The notes: generated by a model not told the origin, from the letters alone. Shown: positions 1 to 7,434, counted from the stretch's first letter. The stretch: DNA of 29,590 nt from JBGUXS01 sp045118155 (GCA_045118155.1 JBGUXS010000081.1:1-29590); one strand, 5' to 3'. Made by a program: numbers and translations.

Positions 1-397
1 TATTTATCAATTTCGCTTTGACAGTATGGGTGTACTGGATTGGATTTGGAATAATGGAAAAAGTAATTTGGTTTAGAAAAGATAAGAAAAAGTTTTCGTT
101 TATTTTTCCTTCCCATTGAATATCTAAGGTATAATCCGAATTATCTAATACCGTGTTTACATCTGAAAACAAGGTTGTTTTTTTGGATTTTTCTAGAAAA
201 CTTTTTTCTAAATCAGTTTCGGTAGTTGAGCCTTTAAAGTTCAAAAAATCCACTGTGCGGAAATAATTGATATCAAATTCTAAATTAGCCTTTTTGGGTG
301 ATTGAGGAAATTGATTAATGGGCTTAACACCGCCTTCTCTAGAAACAGCACATCCCACTAGAAAAAGAAATACGGTTAAAAATAAACATCTTCGCAT
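1..397 (-). CDS. Putative lipoprotein, C-terminus cut off by window edge
   Basis: An open frame of 132 codons runs leftward from an ATG at 397 and off the window edge, so only the N-terminal part is seen. The first residues are basic (MRRC), then a short hydrophobic stretch ends in the lipobox LVGC with the cysteine at residue 16, followed by A-V-S. This is the pattern of a signal-peptidase II lipoprotein anchored in the envelope. A Shine-Dalgarno-like AGGGG lies 6-7 nt before the ATG. The mature part is polar, without further membrane segments or a family motif I recognise. It sits 46 nt downstream of the histidine phosphatase on the same strand and could be read from the same promoter. Function unknown. 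Confidence 0.72.
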   Translation of the reverse strand, partial: MRRCLFLTVFLFLVGCAVSREGGVKPINQFPQSPKKANLEFDINYFRTVDFLNFKGSTTETDLEKSFLEKSKKTTLFSDVNTVLDNSDYTLDIQWEGKINENFFLSFLNQITFSIIPNPIQYTHTVKAKLIN

Positions 398-443
398 AAA
401 AATCCCCTAGTTAGGTTATATGGTACATTATTTATTAGTTAAA

Positions 444-1055
444 TCAATATGTTTGCATAAGTTTTTTTGATTCCTCTGGTATGAAAGCATCGTTTAATGG
501 TTGTAAAGGGTGTAATTTGTCCCATTTAAAGATTTCTGTGTTTTTTGTTTTAATTTGTAAAGCCGTTTTTTCAAATTCCGTGTTGTCAAAGGAATGGGGA
601 TGGTGGGATAAGTACGTTATCATTCTAATCACATAACTGTGTGTTACAATCAGAGTATTTTTTTGGACATCTATATCATCAAAGAAAGAACGAACTCTTT
701 TATAAAGATTCGCGAACGATTCCGCATGAATTTTCACAGGGTCATATTTGAAAGAACGCCAGGATTCATCAGATATATTTTCCTTTTTTACCCCTTGTAG
801 ATCACCAAAATTTATTTCTCTTAATCTGAAGTCATATTCAATTGGAAGGGATAAAAAGCTATTAATAATATGAGCGGTTTCTTTAGCCCGTGATAAATCT
901 GAGGAAATAATTTTATCTAGTCTAATGGAAGTCAGTTGATTGCTACACAAAACGGCCTCATTCTTCCCTTTTTCATTGAGAGGAATGTCGGTATGACCTT
1001 GCAGTCTATGTTCCAAATTCCAATCCGTTTGTCCGTGTCTAGCTATGTAAATCAT
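444..1055 (-). CDS. Histidine phosphatase family protein (phosphoglycerate mutase-like)
   Basis: A 203-residue protein of the histidine phosphatase (branch 1, PGM/GpmB/CobC-like) superfamily. The catalytic ARHGQTDWN is at residues 5-13, with H7 expected to be phosphorylated. The second-half motif LIVTHS (residues 135-140) gives H139, and R56 in SRAKET and E80 in RLREINFGDLQG complete the usual phosphate pocket. About 200 residues is typical of broad-specificity cytosolic phosphatases rather than true glycolytic mutases, so the substrate cannot be named. The start is supported by AGAAGG 6-7 nt upstream of the ATG and a strong promoter further up. The gene is divergent from the HD-domain gene and followed on the same strand by the lipoprotein gene. 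Confidence 0.88.
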   Translation of the reverse strand: MIYIARHGQTDWNLEHRLQGHTDIPLNEKGKNEAVLCSNQLTSIRLDKIISSDLSRAKETAHIINSFLSLPIEYDFRLREINFGDLQGVKKENISDESWRSFKYDPVKIHAESFANLYKRVRSFFDDIDVQKNTLIVTHSYVIRMITYLSHHPHSFDNTEFEKTALQIKTKNTEIFKWDKLHPLQPLNDAFIPEESKKLMQTY

Positions 1056-1090
1056 ACGACCTTCTTTTTAGGTTGCCTTAAATTGAATAC

Positions 1091-1119
1091 ATTATACAAA
1101 AAATATGGTCTGATGACAA
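1091..1119 (-). promoter_or_regulatory. Sigma70-type promoter for the histidine phosphatase gene
   Basis: Read on the minus strand, a -35 box TTGTCA (1114-1119) and a perfect -10 box TATAAT (1091-1096) are separated by exactly 17 nt. The start of transcription would fall about 30 nt before the ATG at 1055, leaving room for the AGAAGG ribosome binding site. Confidence 0.75.
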
Positions 1120-1215
1120 TCTTGTTTTTTTGTTTTAGTTTCAGTGATTTTTGGGCATATCCCTGTGATTGGATGTTTTATGGAGTCTAGAGAAAGCAAC
1201 TAGAACACTTTATCA

Positions 1216-1244
1216 TTGCGTTTTTTATCACAGAATAGTATAAT
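1216..1244 (+). promoter_or_regulatory. Sigma70-type promoter for the HD-domain gene
   Basis: TTGCGT (1216-1221) and a perfect TATAAT (1239-1244) are spaced by 17 nt. The predicted start at about 1251 gives a very short leader of about 11 nt that just contains GGAG (1253-1256) before the ATG at 1262. Confidence 0.75.
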
Positions 1245-1261
1245 AAGCCATCGGAGTTCTT

Positions 1262-2269
1262 ATGGTTGATACACATACATTTCTTGAATTTCAAGCGCAA
1301 ATTGAAAAGGTAAAATATCTAAAAAGAACGGGGTGGATCATTCGTTCGGTTCCGGGGGCTGAAACCGTTGCGGCACATTCTTGGCGGATGGCATGGATGG
1401 CCCTTTATAAAGAAAAAGAACTCAAAAATATGGGGGTGGATACAGATTGTGTCTTACACATGTGCTTGTTGCATGATGTGGGGGAATCCGTTGTGGGGGA
1501 TATTATTCCCGAAATTCATCAAACAGGACGTGTTAAAATTTCGGCAGAAAGAAAACAAAAAATAGAAACACAAGCGGTAACGCTTTTGGCAGATAAGTAT
1601 CATTTTCCTTTGTTAAAAACGGTTTTTGATTCTTATGAAGCACAAGAGAGTATGGAATCTAAGGTCGTGAAAAACTTGGATAAGTTGGATATGTTAATGC
1701 AAGCCTATGAATACAGCCGGGCTTATCCCCATTTGGCGCGGTTAAAGGAATTTATGGAATGTAATGAACAAGATGTGAATTTACCTTTATTTAAAAAAGA
1801 TGTTGCGGAAATTAAATCACGTCAATTTGACCATAAATCAGGGGACAATCAGTTTGTTGATGCCCTGGAATCAGTGGGTGTGTTGAAACATCAAGTACAT
1901 GATCCAACCGCATCGTCTATCCCCGATTATGATACTACGGCCGCTCATTTATTTCGGGCAGGCGTGATGGCCTTGTATTTTAAACCGGAATTAGAACGGG
2001 AAGATATTGCTTTTCATAAATTAATGCGTTCCCTAATTGAGGATAATAAAGATATTTCCCTTGGGGGGCAAATGGCATCAGATTTAAAACTTTTGGAAAA
2101 TATTCATCAAGCGTATCATTACACAAAGCGTTATCCTAAAAATAACTTTTTAAAAACCTATATCCTAAAAAATCAAGAGAAAATCAAAACGCCTTTTTTG
2201 CAATCGTTTATTCCTGAACAGAAAAAATGTTCCCTGCTGTCTTTTAAAGAGAGGGAACATACGGCTTGA
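1262..2269 (+). CDS. HD-domain phosphohydrolase (YfbR/HDDC2-like) with a second, degenerate HD domain
   Basis: 335 residues. The N-terminal half (about 8-165) is an HD-domain nucleotidase-like fold: VAAHSWRM with H39, LLHDVGE with the paired H71/D72, GDIIPE at 79-84, and KNLDKLD with D140. These are the metal ligands of the YfbR/HDDC2 5'-deoxynucleotidase group, so nucleotide monophosphate hydrolysis is the likely activity. The C-terminal half (about 198-300) repeats the same plan: AAHLFRAGVMALYF mirrors AAHSWRMAWMALYK, and QAYHYTKRYP mirrors QAYEYSRAYP. There the HD pair reads E260-D261 and the D140 counterpart is K276, and about 54 residues are missing in between, so this half is probably non-catalytic. 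No membrane segment. The exact substrate is not readable from sequence. Confidence 0.8.
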   Translation: MVDTHTFLEFQAQIEKVKYLKRTGWIIRSVPGAETVAAHSWRMAWMALYKEKELKNMGVDTDCVLHMCLLHDVGESVVGDIIPEIHQTGRVKISAERKQKIETQAVTLLADKYHFPLLKTVFDSYEAQESMESKVVKNLDKLDMLMQAYEYSRAYPHLARLKEFMECNEQDVNLPLFKKDVAEIKSRQFDHKSGDNQFVDALESVGVLKHQVHDPTASSIPDYDTTAAHLFRAGVMALYFKPELEREDIAFHKLMRSLIEDNKDISLGGQMASDLKLLENIHQAYHYTKRYPKNNFLKTYILKNQEKIKTPFLQSFIPEQKKCSLLSFKEREHTA

Positions 2270-2295
2270 CAATCGGACGAAGATAACGGCATACT
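2266..2295 (+). promoter_or_regulatory. Promoter overlapping the end of the HD gene
   Basis: A consensus -35 TTGACA (2266-2271) overlaps the stop codon of the HD gene, followed after 18 nt by CATACT (2290-2295). It would start transcription about 18-20 nt before the ATG at 2320. The downstream gene can therefore be expressed independently of the HD gene. Confidence 0.6.
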
Positions 2296-2319
2296 AAAAG
2301 GGCAATAAAGGGGAGGACT

Positions 2320-2859
2320 ATGAAAAACATTTTGACCTATATTTTTGTGTATGGCATTGTAAATATTTTGGCAACTTTGGCTTTTATAGCGTTATTTCAT
2401 ATTCCCTGTTTTACGGGGGATTTCTTTTATAAAGGATTGTTCTTTGTTTTTGTCGCGACCTTAGTTGCTATAGTACTGATGCATTTTTGTCAGAAAAAAT
2501 GGGATGTGATAGACCTGAAAGATGTGGTGATGGAAGGAATCTGTTTTTATTGCCTGACATTATCTTATTTTATTGTGTTGCCTGTAACAGTGGAAAGGAG
2601 TATTTCGGTCCATATGTTGGGGTATATGGATCGACATCCAGATGAAGCATTTTCCCCCCTTGTTTTTGAACAAATTTTTTATAATGATTATGTGATAAAA
2701 AATCAAGCGATTCCTAAACGCTTTCAAGAACAAATCATGATAGGAACCCTTCAACGGGAACAAGGCAACACGTATCGTATTACCCCAAAAGGACAACGCT
2801 TGGTTAAATTATTTCGTTTCATTGATTGGATGTTTCACACGGGAACAAAAAATCTTTAG
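2320..2859 (+). CDS. Small membrane protein with winged-helix-like C-terminus, unknown function
   Basis: 179 residues with a strong GGGGAGG ribosome binding site 4-5 nt before the ATG. Three hydrophobic segments are visible at about 5-27, 36-56 and 72-90, the last running into the conserved-looking LPVTVERSISVHMLGYM. The remaining 80 residues are soluble. The stretch around residues 133-166, ending in RITPKGQRLVKLFRF, looks like the wing and last helix of a winged-helix domain. I do not recognise a named family. The gene is convergent with the large membrane protein gene, with only 8 nt between the stop codons and no terminator hairpin. A role as a membrane-tethered sensor or regulator is only a guess. 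Confidence 0.65.
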   Translation: MKNILTYIFVYGIVNILATLAFIALFHIPCFTGDFFYKGLFFVFVATLVAIVLMHFCQKKWDVIDLKDVVMEGICFYCLTLSYFIVLPVTVERSISVHMLGYMDRHPDEAFSPLVFEQIFYNDYVIKNQAIPKRFQEQIMIGTLQREQGNTYRITPKGQRLVKLFRFIDWMFHTGTKNL

Positions 2860-2867
2860 ATATTCAC

Positions 2868-4670
2868 TTATTCCCAAATTTTGATTTGGTCGTTTTCATA
2901 AATTTTACGTAATCCAAATGATGTCAGAATTTGATCTTCGTTATAGTTGCGATCTGTGTTCACAAAAATAAATTTATTACACTTTAATGTTTTGGCTGCT
3001 TCAATATCTTGCTGGGATAGATTTTTGTTAAAAATCCTGTCTGCAGCCTCAACAAAATTACGAGAATCTGGATGACAATATACTTGGGTTGATGGATAAG
3101 ACATATAGCAAGATCGTCTTTCGGTTAAGACCGCAAATTCGGCATTTGCTTTTCCGATCCATGTGTTATGCATCCGCCAATCCCGAAAGATGTTATTCAA
3201 GAAATAATCTTTATGCCCTACATATCGTTGGATAGCGACAACACTTTCCGATGAAAGGGGGCGTATATAATTTTCGGTATATTTTTTAAGATAGGGAATA
3301 CGAACAAAATAGATAGCTATGCCAACGATTACTATTTTAAGTCCCCAAGATTTAATGTCCCCGAAATAATATATAGCAAAAATCGTAAATAATTCAACAG
3401 TGACAAACACAGAACGCCACCCTAAATCGTTGCCGTGGATGGTGGATTGTAAACAGCAAGAAATGCATAATGATGCCAAAATACACCCATAAAAAATGGC
3501 ATATTTTTTTAGGGTGGTGAAGTGTAAAAACTTGATATTGATCAAGTATAAAATTGGCATTTGTGATAATAAAAAGACAGTCCAAAAACCAACGAAGCGT
3601 TGGAATGGTGGGGCGTTTAGCCAGAAATAAATGTTCCACTTGATTGGGAATCCATGTCCATCGGTGGCCCCTAATTGAATCCATAAAAAGGGGCAGGAAA
3701 ATAAAGCTACCCACCCCAACAATTTTAGGGCTTTTATGACAAAGTATCTTTTATCGGATTGTGTACATAACTTATACAGACAGAAAATACCTATCCCCCC
3801 AAAGGCCACTAAAAAGACGTATGGGGACATCCCCAACGCAATGGCTAATAACAAGGCGGGTAGAAAACTGTAAGTCATGTTTTTAGTGTGTATCCAAAAT
3901 AAGGATAAAATTAATAAAGAACTAGCTAAGAATGTATTGGGTGTCCAAATCAATGTTTCTGTTAAAGAATCAATAGGATGCCCTATGAAGCTCCCGTCTA
4001 TTTTTTTACTCATAAAGATAAACAGGAAACAACATAAAATTTCCCACCACGCACATTCTTTCTTTTTTAACAGGGCGACACTTCCTACGATTAGGGGTAA
4101 CCCAATGAGGCATGTTAGCACTTCGCCGATTAATTCAGCTTCATATGCCGTGGTATGAAAGATAATTTTGATCGCGGCTAAAGGAACATAGTACAAAAAA
4201 TAATAATAACTTTTATCAGGATTGGCACAAAATGGATTGGTAACTGGAATGCCAGATTGCGCGATGGCGGCAGTAAAAGCAGTTTTTATATGATCAAACA
4301 AAGGGGGAAAATGAAAAAAATCTGTTCCCAAAAAATGTGGATAAAGGATATGTAGGGTGTATAGCCCTACACAAGCCGACAACCCTAACGATAAATACGG
4401 TATAGGGGATAGGGGGATTTTCTTTTTCTTAGCCCAAAATAAACATCCCCCCAGCAGTGCTATAAAAACACCCAATAGCACAAAGAAATTTGTCGTTAAG
4501 TAAAACAATCCAAAAAAAATATAAGCAAAAACAGCATATCCGACAAGTGGCGCAAAATAACGGGAAAAATCTTGTTTAAAGAACCCTAAAATTGTTCCCC
4601 CAATGACGTATAAATAAAAATACATCAACCCTGGGATAAGTAAGATTAATCCTAAATTTAAGGTTGTCAT
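2868..4670 (-). CDS. Large polytopic membrane protein, probable GT-C-fold glycosyltransferase
   Basis: 600 residues with a run of roughly 11-13 hydrophobic segments from residue 5 to about 460, then a soluble C-terminal domain of about 130 residues. After the first segments comes a loop with FDHIKTAFTAAIAQSGIPV (from residue 125) followed by an aromatic YYYFLYY stretch. A charged loop of this kind early in a polytopic protein is typical of GT-C transferases that use lipid-phosphate sugars (PMT/ArnT/STT3-like plan), with D126 a candidate catalytic residue. I infer transfer of a sugar from a polyprenyl-phosphate donor on the outer face of the inner membrane, but no specific family is recognised. 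The start has AAGGGA just upstream and a good promoter. The gene stands alone and divergent from the small two-TM gene. Confidence 0.6.
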   Translation of the reverse strand: MTTLNLGLILLIPGLMYFYLYVIGGTILGFFKQDFSRYFAPLVGYAVFAYIFFGLFYLTTNFFVLLGVFIALLGGCLFWAKKKKIPLSPIPYLSLGLSACVGLYTLHILYPHFLGTDFFHFPPLFDHIKTAFTAAIAQSGIPVTNPFCANPDKSYYYFLYYVPLAAIKIIFHTTAYEAELIGEVLTCLIGLPLIVGSVALLKKKECAWWEILCCFLFIFMSKKIDGSFIGHPIDSLTETLIWTPNTFLASSLLILSLFWIHTKNMTYSFLPALLLAIALGMSPYVFLVAFGGIGIFCLYKLCTQSDKRYFVIKALKLLGWVALFSCPFLWIQLGATDGHGFPIKWNIYFWLNAPPFQRFVGFWTVFLLSQMPILYLINIKFLHFTTLKKYAIFYGCILASLCISCCLQSTIHGNDLGWRSVFVTVELFTIFAIYYFGDIKSWGLKIVIVGIAIYFVRIPYLKKYTENYIRPLSSESVVAIQRYVGHKDYFLNNIFRDWRMHNTWIGKANAEFAVLTERRSCYMSYPSTQVYCHPDSRNFVEAADRIFNKNLSQQDIEAAKTLKCNKFIFVNTDRNYNEDQILTSFGLRKIYENDQIKIWE

Positions 4671-4699
4671 TTTTTCCCTTTTTTATGAATCTTTTTGAT

Positions 4700-4728
4700 A
4701 TCTTAGCGTATTTTTAGGTGGTTATCAA
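4700..4728 (-). promoter_or_regulatory. Sigma70-type promoter for the GT-C-like gene
   Basis: On the minus strand TTGATA (4723-4728) and TAAGAT (4700-4705) are separated by 17 nt, about 30 nt before the ATG at 4670. It lies back-to-back with the promoter of the gene at 4803. Confidence 0.6.
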
Positions 4729-4748
4729 GATAAGAAACATCAAATTCA

Positions 4749-4776
4749 TTGACGGGGATAAAAGTTGGAATATACT
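4749..4776 (+). promoter_or_regulatory. Sigma70-type promoter for the small two-TM gene
   Basis: TTGACG (4749-4754) and TATACT (4771-4776) are spaced by 16 nt, 26 nt before the ATG at 4803. Confidence 0.65.
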
Positions 4777-4802
4777 TGAATATGTTTTAAATAGGAGGGA
4801 GC

Positions 4803-5048
4803 ATGAATATTGAACAAGAAATAAAAAAAATCAAAGAACGCAATAAACGTGTGGAACAAGATAAAGCTTGGGAAACTAGTAAGACACGGAAAGTCAGTAT
4901 CGCGCTATTAACCTATTTTGTGATGGTGTTGGTGATGTATTCCTTGAAAATGGATAGTCCTTTTATTGGGGCAATTATTCCGACTTTGGGCTTCACCCTC
5001 TCCACGTTCAGCCTTGATTTTATCAAGGAATATTGGAAGAAGATTTAA
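4803..5048 (+). CDS. Small two-transmembrane protein with charged N-terminal helix
   Basis: 81 residues preceded by a strong AGGAGGGA ribosome binding site and followed by a clear terminator, so it is a monocistronic gene. The N-terminal 30 residues are highly charged and helical (EQEIKKIKERNKRVEQDKAW), then two hydrophobic helices at about 31-48 and 52-70 with a short turn, and a basic end (EYWKKI). From memory, short proteins of this layout, with a conserved KxxEQDKAWETS-type segment, occur in scattered bacteria including candidate phyla, but I know no assigned function. Inner-membrane location is inferred from the helices. Confidence 0.75.
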   Translation: MNIEQEIKKIKERNKRVEQDKAWETSKTRKVSIALLTYFVMVLVMYSLKMDSPFIGAIIPTLGFTLSTFSLDFIKEYWKKI

Positions 5049-5072
5049 CATAAGGGAGGGCAATTCTTATTG

Positions 5073-5105
5073 AAAGTCCGATTATCAAATAATCGGACTT
5101 TTTTA
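5073..5105 (+). terminator. Rho-independent terminator after the small two-TM gene
   Basis: A perfect 13-bp stem (5073-5085 with 5089-5101) closes a three-base CAA loop and runs straight into a T-run. It ends transcription of the gene stopping at 5048 and separates it from the glycosyltransferase region. Confidence 0.9.
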
Positions 5106-5353
5106 TATGCAAAAAAATCTTGCATTTTAAAGAGCAATTTTTTATGATGGTTTTGTTGGGGTTGATGGCCCGATTTAGGTGTGAGAACCTAATATCCAGT
5201 AGCGTCTGCGAAAGACGATATTTTCGCCACCGGTTGTATGACTGGAAGGCGATAAAATAAGCTTTCAAAGTCAATATATCGCACAATAACTACTGGTATT
5301 GTTCTCAACTTCCAGTCGCCTTTCATCAGGGCGACTTGTTATTGAGAGGTACT
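5106..5353 (+). other. Structured intergenic region before the glycosyltransferase gene (candidate leader RNA or repeat)
   Basis: This non-coding stretch is dense in inverted repeats. Hairpins: 5175-5180/5187-5192 (TTAGGT/ACCTAA); 5203-5207/5213-5217 (CGTCT/AGACG); a 9-bp outer pair GACTGGAAG 5240-5248 with CTTCCAGTC 5309-5317. The outer pair encloses two inner hairpins, 5249-5254/5277-5282 (GCGATA/TATCGC) and 5283-5288/5297-5302 (ACAATA/TATTGT). A last 7-bp hairpin 5314-5320/5330-5336 (AGTCGCC/GGCGACT) overlaps the outer stem, so the two cannot form together. It ends 7 nt before the GAGAGG that serves the ATG at 5354. This could be a cis-regulatory RNA, a small RNA, or a dispersed palindromic repeat. 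No known riboswitch class is recognised. Confidence 0.45.
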
Positions 5354-7348
5354 ATGAATAAAATAATAAAAAGTCTATTTTCCCCATTTTTAGAACATCT
5401 AGAAATAAATGATAAAAAGAAACTGAATATAGCTTTTTGTGTAAATGATGTTTATGCAGATAAAGTTGCAGTTGTTATGGCTTCTTTGTTGGAAAATAAT
5501 CCCTATTCATTTTTTAATATTTATATTTTTTCTTCTGATTTGACAGAGAAAAATTTGATTAGATTAAATAAACTTCATTTAAAATATAGCAATTTTTCTA
5601 TAAAAAAGATTAGTGTGGCAACTGAGAAATTTAATTCTTTGAAATTAAAAATAGATTATATAAGTATTGAAACATATTATCGTTACCTGATTGCGGATTT
5701 ATTGCCTGATGTGGATAAAATTTTATATTTGGATGCTGATGTTATTATTCGGCGCGAGATAACTTCGTTCTACGACATTAATTTGGAAGGTTTGTATTTA
5801 GCTGGGGTGGAAGATTTATTTATAAAAGAGATAAATTATAGGCAGAAACTTGGATTCTCTGAAAATGAATTATATATTAATGCGGGCGTTTTATTAATGA
5901 ATTTAGAGTATATGCGTGCCGACAAAATAGGAGAAAGGTTATTATTGGAAACACAAAGACTAGGGAATAAAATTGAATATCAGGATCAAGATGTTTTAAA
6001 TCTTGTCTGTCGTGGGAAAATAAAACAGGTTGACAGTATATACAATTTTACTATTCAAAATATAAAGAAGGAAAAAAGAAAGCTAAAATATGCTTGTATT
6101 ATTCATTATACAGGGAAGAAAAAACCATGGACTTCTAAAAAAGTAAGGCAACGAAATATTTGGAATTACTACAATAGAAAAATCTTAAAATGTTTAAATA
6201 AAAAAATTAAAGTTGGATTAATTATAAATGAATTTTTCGGAGGTGCTGGAACTGCTTTTGGGGGGTATGGTTTTTTAGCACGTAAATATATTGCTAAGTA
6301 TATTCCTGATGCCGATATCCAAATTGATGTTTTATTGGGACGAGGAAGACAGCGTTGTTTTTTCGCTAAAAAATGGTCTGTAGATGGTGTAAATCTATAT
6401 AAGTTGCCAAAGTTTCATCAATTGAGCCGTTGGTGGTTAAAATATCAAAATTATGATATCTATTTAAGCATTGAATTAACAACAGATTGGATTTTGCGAC
6501 ACGAAACAAACCCGAACAAAAAACTAATTTTATGGATACAAGATCCACGTCCAAAATCGGCTTGGGAAAATGTTATTAATACGATGCAATCTATCAAAGA
6601 TCCCTGTTTTTATAATCAAAAAATTTGTAATATTGTCCATAAATGGGCTTTAAACAAACGTATTTATTTTGTGACACAAGGGGTGTCTCTAAATAAGCTG
6701 GCAATAGAATTATATGATTTACCCACAGAAACACCTATTCAATTATTGCCTAATCCGATTGAGATGGACTTGAACTATCAGTTTGATATAAGGAAAAAGA
6801 AAAAGCAAATTATTTTATTGGGGCGTTTAGAGGCTCAAAAAAGAGCTTGGCTCTTTTGTGAACTAGCTAAATGTATGCCGGAATATGAATTTTTAGTTTT
6901 GGGAAAATTCTTTCGTTATTCAAAGGATAATCATCTAATGCTTGATCCCTATATGAAAGGGGATATTCCTAATTTACAATTTATGGGACATGTGGAGGGA
7001 GATTTAAAAAAACAGTTGATTTCGGAATCTCGTCTGTTGTTAAGTACGGCTATTTGGGAAGGTATTCCGATTTCTTGGCTGGAAGCGCTTTCTTATGGAA
7101 CGTTGATAGTATCAGATTTGGAAAGGGACGGATTAGTGGAACGATTTGGAAAATTTGTTGGAACGATTCTGGGGGATGGTTTTGATGGTGTAAACAAATT
7201 TATTCCTGCTATCAAAGAATTAATGGAAAATGATATTATGTATCAAGAAAAAGCCAAAAAAGCTATACAATATATTCGTCAAACACATAATATTTCTTGT
7301 TTTCAAAGGAATTTAAAAGAAATTATTTGGCAAGAAGTGAAAAAATAA
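5354..7348 (+). CDS. Fused glycosyltransferase: GT8-like domain plus GT4-like domain
   Basis: 664 residues from the ATG at 5354, which has GAGAGG 4 nt upstream; an in-frame TTG at 5336 lies inside a hairpin and is a less likely start. Residues about 24-265 are a GT8 (LPS galactosyl/glucosyl-transferase-like) domain: LNIAFCVNDVYADK at the start, YLDADVI with the metal/UDP-binding DAD at 127-129, YINAGVLLMNL at 174-184, YQDQDVLN near 209-216 and IIHYTGKKKPW near 249-259. From about residue 286 a second, GT-B-type domain follows (INEFFGGAGTAFGGYG, later IILLGRLEAQKRA, and IWEGIPISWLEALSYG near the end), resembling GT4. It should be a cytosolic enzyme adding sugars to surface polysaccharide or LPS. 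The coding sequence is visibly richer in AAA, ATA and TTA codons than its neighbours, suggesting transfer. Confidence 0.82.
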   Translation: MNKIIKSLFSPFLEHLEINDKKKLNIAFCVNDVYADKVAVVMASLLENNPYSFFNIYIFSSDLTEKNLIRLNKLHLKYSNFSIKKISVATEKFNSLKLKIDYISIETYYRYLIADLLPDVDKILYLDADVIIRREITSFYDINLEGLYLAGVEDLFIKEINYRQKLGFSENELYINAGVLLMNLEYMRADKIGERLLLETQRLGNKIEYQDQDVLNLVCRGKIKQVDSIYNFTIQNIKKEKRKLKYACIIHYTGKKKPWTSKKVRQRNIWNYYNRKILKCLNKKIKVGLIINEFFGGAGTAFGGYGFLARKYIAKYIPDADIQIDVLLGRGRQRCFFAKKWSVDGVNLYKLPKFHQLSRWWLKYQNYDIYLSIELTTDWILRHETNPNKKLILWIQDPRPKSAWENVINTMQSIKDPCFYNQKICNIVHKWALNKRIYFVTQGVSLNKLAIELYDLPTETPIQLLPNPIEMDLNYQFDIRKKKKQIILLGRLEAQKRAWLFCELAKCMPEYEFLVLGKFFRYSKDNHLMLDPYMKGDIPNLQFMGHVEGDLKKQLISESRLLLSTAIWEGIPISWLEALSYGTLIVSDLERDGLVERFGKFVGTILGDGFDGVNKFIPAIKELMENDIMYQEKAKKAIQYIRQTHNISCFQRNLKEIIWQEVKK

Positions 7349-7398
7349 ATCAATTTTATTAACTTTTGTTTCGTAATTCTTTCCCCTAAAAAAACTAG

Positions 7399-7427
7399 GT
7401 GCATTTTCCTTAAAAAAAGTGTATACT
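7399..7427 (+). promoter_or_regulatory. Promoter for mnmA, predicting a leaderless transcript
   Basis: A consensus-like -10 TATACT (7422-7427) lies 7 nt before the ATG at 7435, with a weak -35 GTGCAT (7399-7404) 17 nt upstream. Transcription would begin at or within one or two bases of the start codon. No Shine-Dalgarno sequence is present between the -10 box and the ATG. Confidence 0.55.
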
Positions 7428-7434
7428 TCCTGGT

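Noticed and set aside
936..1190. Plus-strand open frame of 84 codons opposite the histidine phosphatase
   Set aside because: It overlaps the real gene and its promoter on the other strand, has no ribosome binding site and no recognisable sequence.
4336..4344. Perfect DnaA-box-like TGTGGATAA
   Set aside because: A single copy inside a coding region with no cluster of boxes or A/T-rich unwinding element around it.
5240..5317. Inverted repeat GACTGGAAG/CTTCCAGTC as borders of an invertible promoter
   Set aside because: The arms are short, the 60-nt interior holds further nested hairpins rather than an outward promoter, and no recombinase gene is nearby; RNA structure explains it better.
5161..5353. 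Integron attC site or group II intron end
   Set aside because: No R'/R'' core sites (GTTRRRY/RYYYAAC) in the right arrangement and no intron domain V could be found; no integrase or reverse transcriptase is present.
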